The notes under the pieces: generated by a model
What the model was told of the DNA's origin: nothing
Databases searched by the model: none
Seen by the model: the letters and a program-made list of their open reading frames with translations, nothing else
Made by a program: the position numbers and the translations under genes
DNA from: an uncultured Prevotella sp.
GTDB taxonomy: Bacteria; Bacteroidota; Bacteroidia; Bacteroidales; Bacteroidaceae
Assembly (NCBI GenBank): GCA_902497035.1
Contig: CABVDL010000006.1
Location: 1-50,451 of the forward strand
Reading direction: 5' to 3'
Length of the DNA stretch: 50,451 bases
Part shown: piece after piece, positions 49,280 to 50,451 of the stretch
How the letters are laid out: each line of letters begins with the position of its first letter
Position numbering within the stretch: position 1 is the first letter of the stretch

Positions 49280-50368
49280 ATGAAAAAGTTAGTTTCTCTG
49301 GTCGCCGCTGCCATGATTGCGGCAGGTGCAAGCGCCCAGACCGTACAGTATAGCAAGACGTTGGACAACATCTACGTGGGCGTGAACGGCGGTTTCGCTA
49401 CAAAGACAACGGGCCATGCCTGGATGAAAGGCCTCGATCCGAACTTTGGCATCCGCGTCGGCCGCTGGTTCACCCCGGTCTTGGGTGTCGCTGTCGAGAG
49501 CAATGCCTATTTCTCCGACAAGCCGTTCCGCAGCACAAGCACTGCCGTGCGTTACCTCAACACCAGCTTGATAGGTACGGTGAACCTCTTCAACTGGCTC
49601 GGCGGCTACAAGGGAGAGCCCCGCTTCTTCGAGCTCATTCCCGTGGCCGGTCTTGGCTGGGGCCACATCTTCGGTAGAAACAACGAGCGTACCGATGGCA
49701 GCCATAAGAAGACGTATCCCAACAACCTCACATCAAAGTTGGGCCTCGACTTTGCCTTCAACTTCGGCAACAAGAAGCAGTGGCAGGCTTATGTGGAGCC
49801 GGCTATCCTGTATGGACTGAACGACAAGAGCGACCCTGCCAACTACGACATCTCCAACGGCGGCGTGAAGTACGACATCAACCACAGCTACGTTGAGCTC
49901 AACGTCGGCATTGCCTATAAGTTCCTCAACTCCAACGGCACGCACAACTTCAAGGTGCTTGAGGCGCGCGACCAGAGCGAGATTGACGGCCTGAACAGTC
50001 AAATCAACGACCTGCGCCGGGAGCTTGCCAAGGAGCCCAAGGAGGTGGTTAAGGAAATTGTGAGACAGGCTCCCGCTGAGCAAGTCAAGGTCGAGAACCT
50101 CGTGTTCGTCACTTTCGCCCAGGGCAAGTCCGTTCTGAGCCGTGAGGCCAAAAAGGCCCTCGACGCAGTCGAGAGCGGCAAGCACGTGGAGGTTGTCGGC
50201 ACGGCCTCTCCTGAGGGCAATGCCGAGCTCAACGAGAAGCTCTCTCAGGCCCGTGCCGACGTCGTTGCCGAATATCTGAAGGGCAGAGGCGTCGTCGTTG
50301 ACAAGGCCAGCGGCAAGGGCGTGCAGGGTACTACCTCCAACCGTCTGGCTGTGGTCTATGTGAAGTAG
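49280..50368 (+). CDS. OmpA-family outer-membrane protein (second paralogue)
   Basis: A 362-residue paralogue of the protein at 43934-45022 with the same length and order: signal peptide (1-19), beta-barrel, helix DQSEIDGLNSQINDLRRELAK, linker KEVVKEIVRQ, and OmpA domain ending NRLAVVYVK. The two share long identical stretches, especially in the C-terminal domain, while the barrel differs most in its loops (for example the stretch around NNERTDGSHKK). The start is the ATG at 49280 (MKKLVSLVAA); the frame is open from 49235 but the extra 15 residues precede a complete signal peptide. The two may form a hetero-oligomer, as known for the paired OmpA-like proteins of Porphyromonas. Confidence 0.92.
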   Translation: MKKLVSLVAAAMIAAGASAQTVQYSKTLDNIYVGVNGGFATKTTGHAWMKGLDPNFGIRVGRWFTPVLGVAVESNAYFSDKPFRSTSTAVRYLNTSLIGTVNLFNWLGGYKGEPRFFELIPVAGLGWGHIFGRNNERTDGSHKKTYPNNLTSKLGLDFAFNFGNKKQWQAYVEPAILYGLNDKSDPANYDISNGGVKYDINHSYVELNVGIAYKFLNSNGTHNFKVLEARDQSEIDGLNSQINDLRRELAKEPKEVVKEIVRQAPAEQVKVENLVFVTFAQGKSVLSREAKKALDAVESGKHVEVVGTASPEGNAELNEKLSQARADVVAEYLKGRGVVVDKASGKGVQGTTSNRLAVVYVK

Positions 50369-50428
50369 CAGACTCTTTTACATTATTATACACTTTTATT
50401 GGTGTCCGCTAAATAGATATAACGACTT

Positions 50429-50451
50429 ATGGAATCCTTTTGGTTTAAAGA
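50429..50451 (+). CDS. possible start of a gene cut by the window end
   Basis: ATG at 50429 followed by codons for MESFWFK up to the edge. Only seven residues are visible, so it may be chance. The 60 bp before it are AT-rich and hold no clear terminator or promoter. Confidence 0.25.

Noticed and set aside
1..50451. tRNA, rRNA or insertion sequence genes
   Set aside because: I found no tRNA-like cloverleaf, rRNA stretch or transposase frame when reading through; a covariance-model scan would be needed to exclude small RNA genes.

Overview
The window comes from a Bacteroidales bacterium, most likely Prevotella-like. Supporting signs are a SusC/SusD polysaccharide utilisation locus, a GT3-type glycogen synthase, OmpA-family porins of Prevotella type, outer-membrane proteins with type IX-like C-terminal domains, little Shine-Dalgarno signal, and many TAnnTTTG -7 boxes (several with TTTG 19-20 bp upstream) ahead of genes.

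Layout. 1-4990: a small secreted protein (-), then glycogen synthase and alpha-glucan phosphorylase (+), closed by a strong terminator. 5071-11948 (-): one operon reading wza, wzc, rfbD, rfbA, rfbB, rfbC (polysaccharide export plus dTDP-L-rhamnose synthesis), with a promoter at 12066-12096. 12298-17484: M48 lipoprotein peptidase, a membrane-anchored HTH protein, NfeD-like and SPFH proteins, a UDP-GlcNAc 2-epimerase homologue missing catalytic residues, and an HMA-AraC fusion regulator. 17496-22192: a DUF4301 protein, a CopZ-like chaperone, a copper-type P-ATPase that lacks its nucleotide-binding domain, and a Gly/Tyr-rich barrel protein. 22287-36928 (-): ECF sigma factor and FecR anti-sigma, two small secreted proteins, and a glycan utilisation operon: SusC with an STN domain, heparinase II/III-like lyase, frameshifted SusD, GH127-like enzyme and a TIM-barrel hydrolase. 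37107-41216 (+): an aromatic amino acid operon (prephenate dehydratase, aminotransferase, DAHP synthase-chorismate mutase, prephenate dehydrogenase). 41311-43536: ffh and folD. 43934-50368: two paralogous OmpA-family proteins flanking a giant surface protein whose signal peptide is in another frame, and a 70-residue protein.

The most interesting signal is the leader of the aromatic operon. Between a good promoter (37107-37138) and pheA lies a 24-codon ORF with 9 Phe/Tyr codons, six of them consecutive. Its 3' end can form a perfect 10-bp pairing with the 5' arm of an intrinsic terminator just before pheA. This is the architecture of ribosome-mediated transcription attenuation, here apparently sensing both Phe and Tyr. 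Other points worth a look are the N-domain-less P-ATPase, the epimerase homologue without its catalytic residues, an interspersed 34-bp palindromic repeat found in intergenic regions next to gene 3' ends, and two +1 frameshifts that could be sequencing errors.
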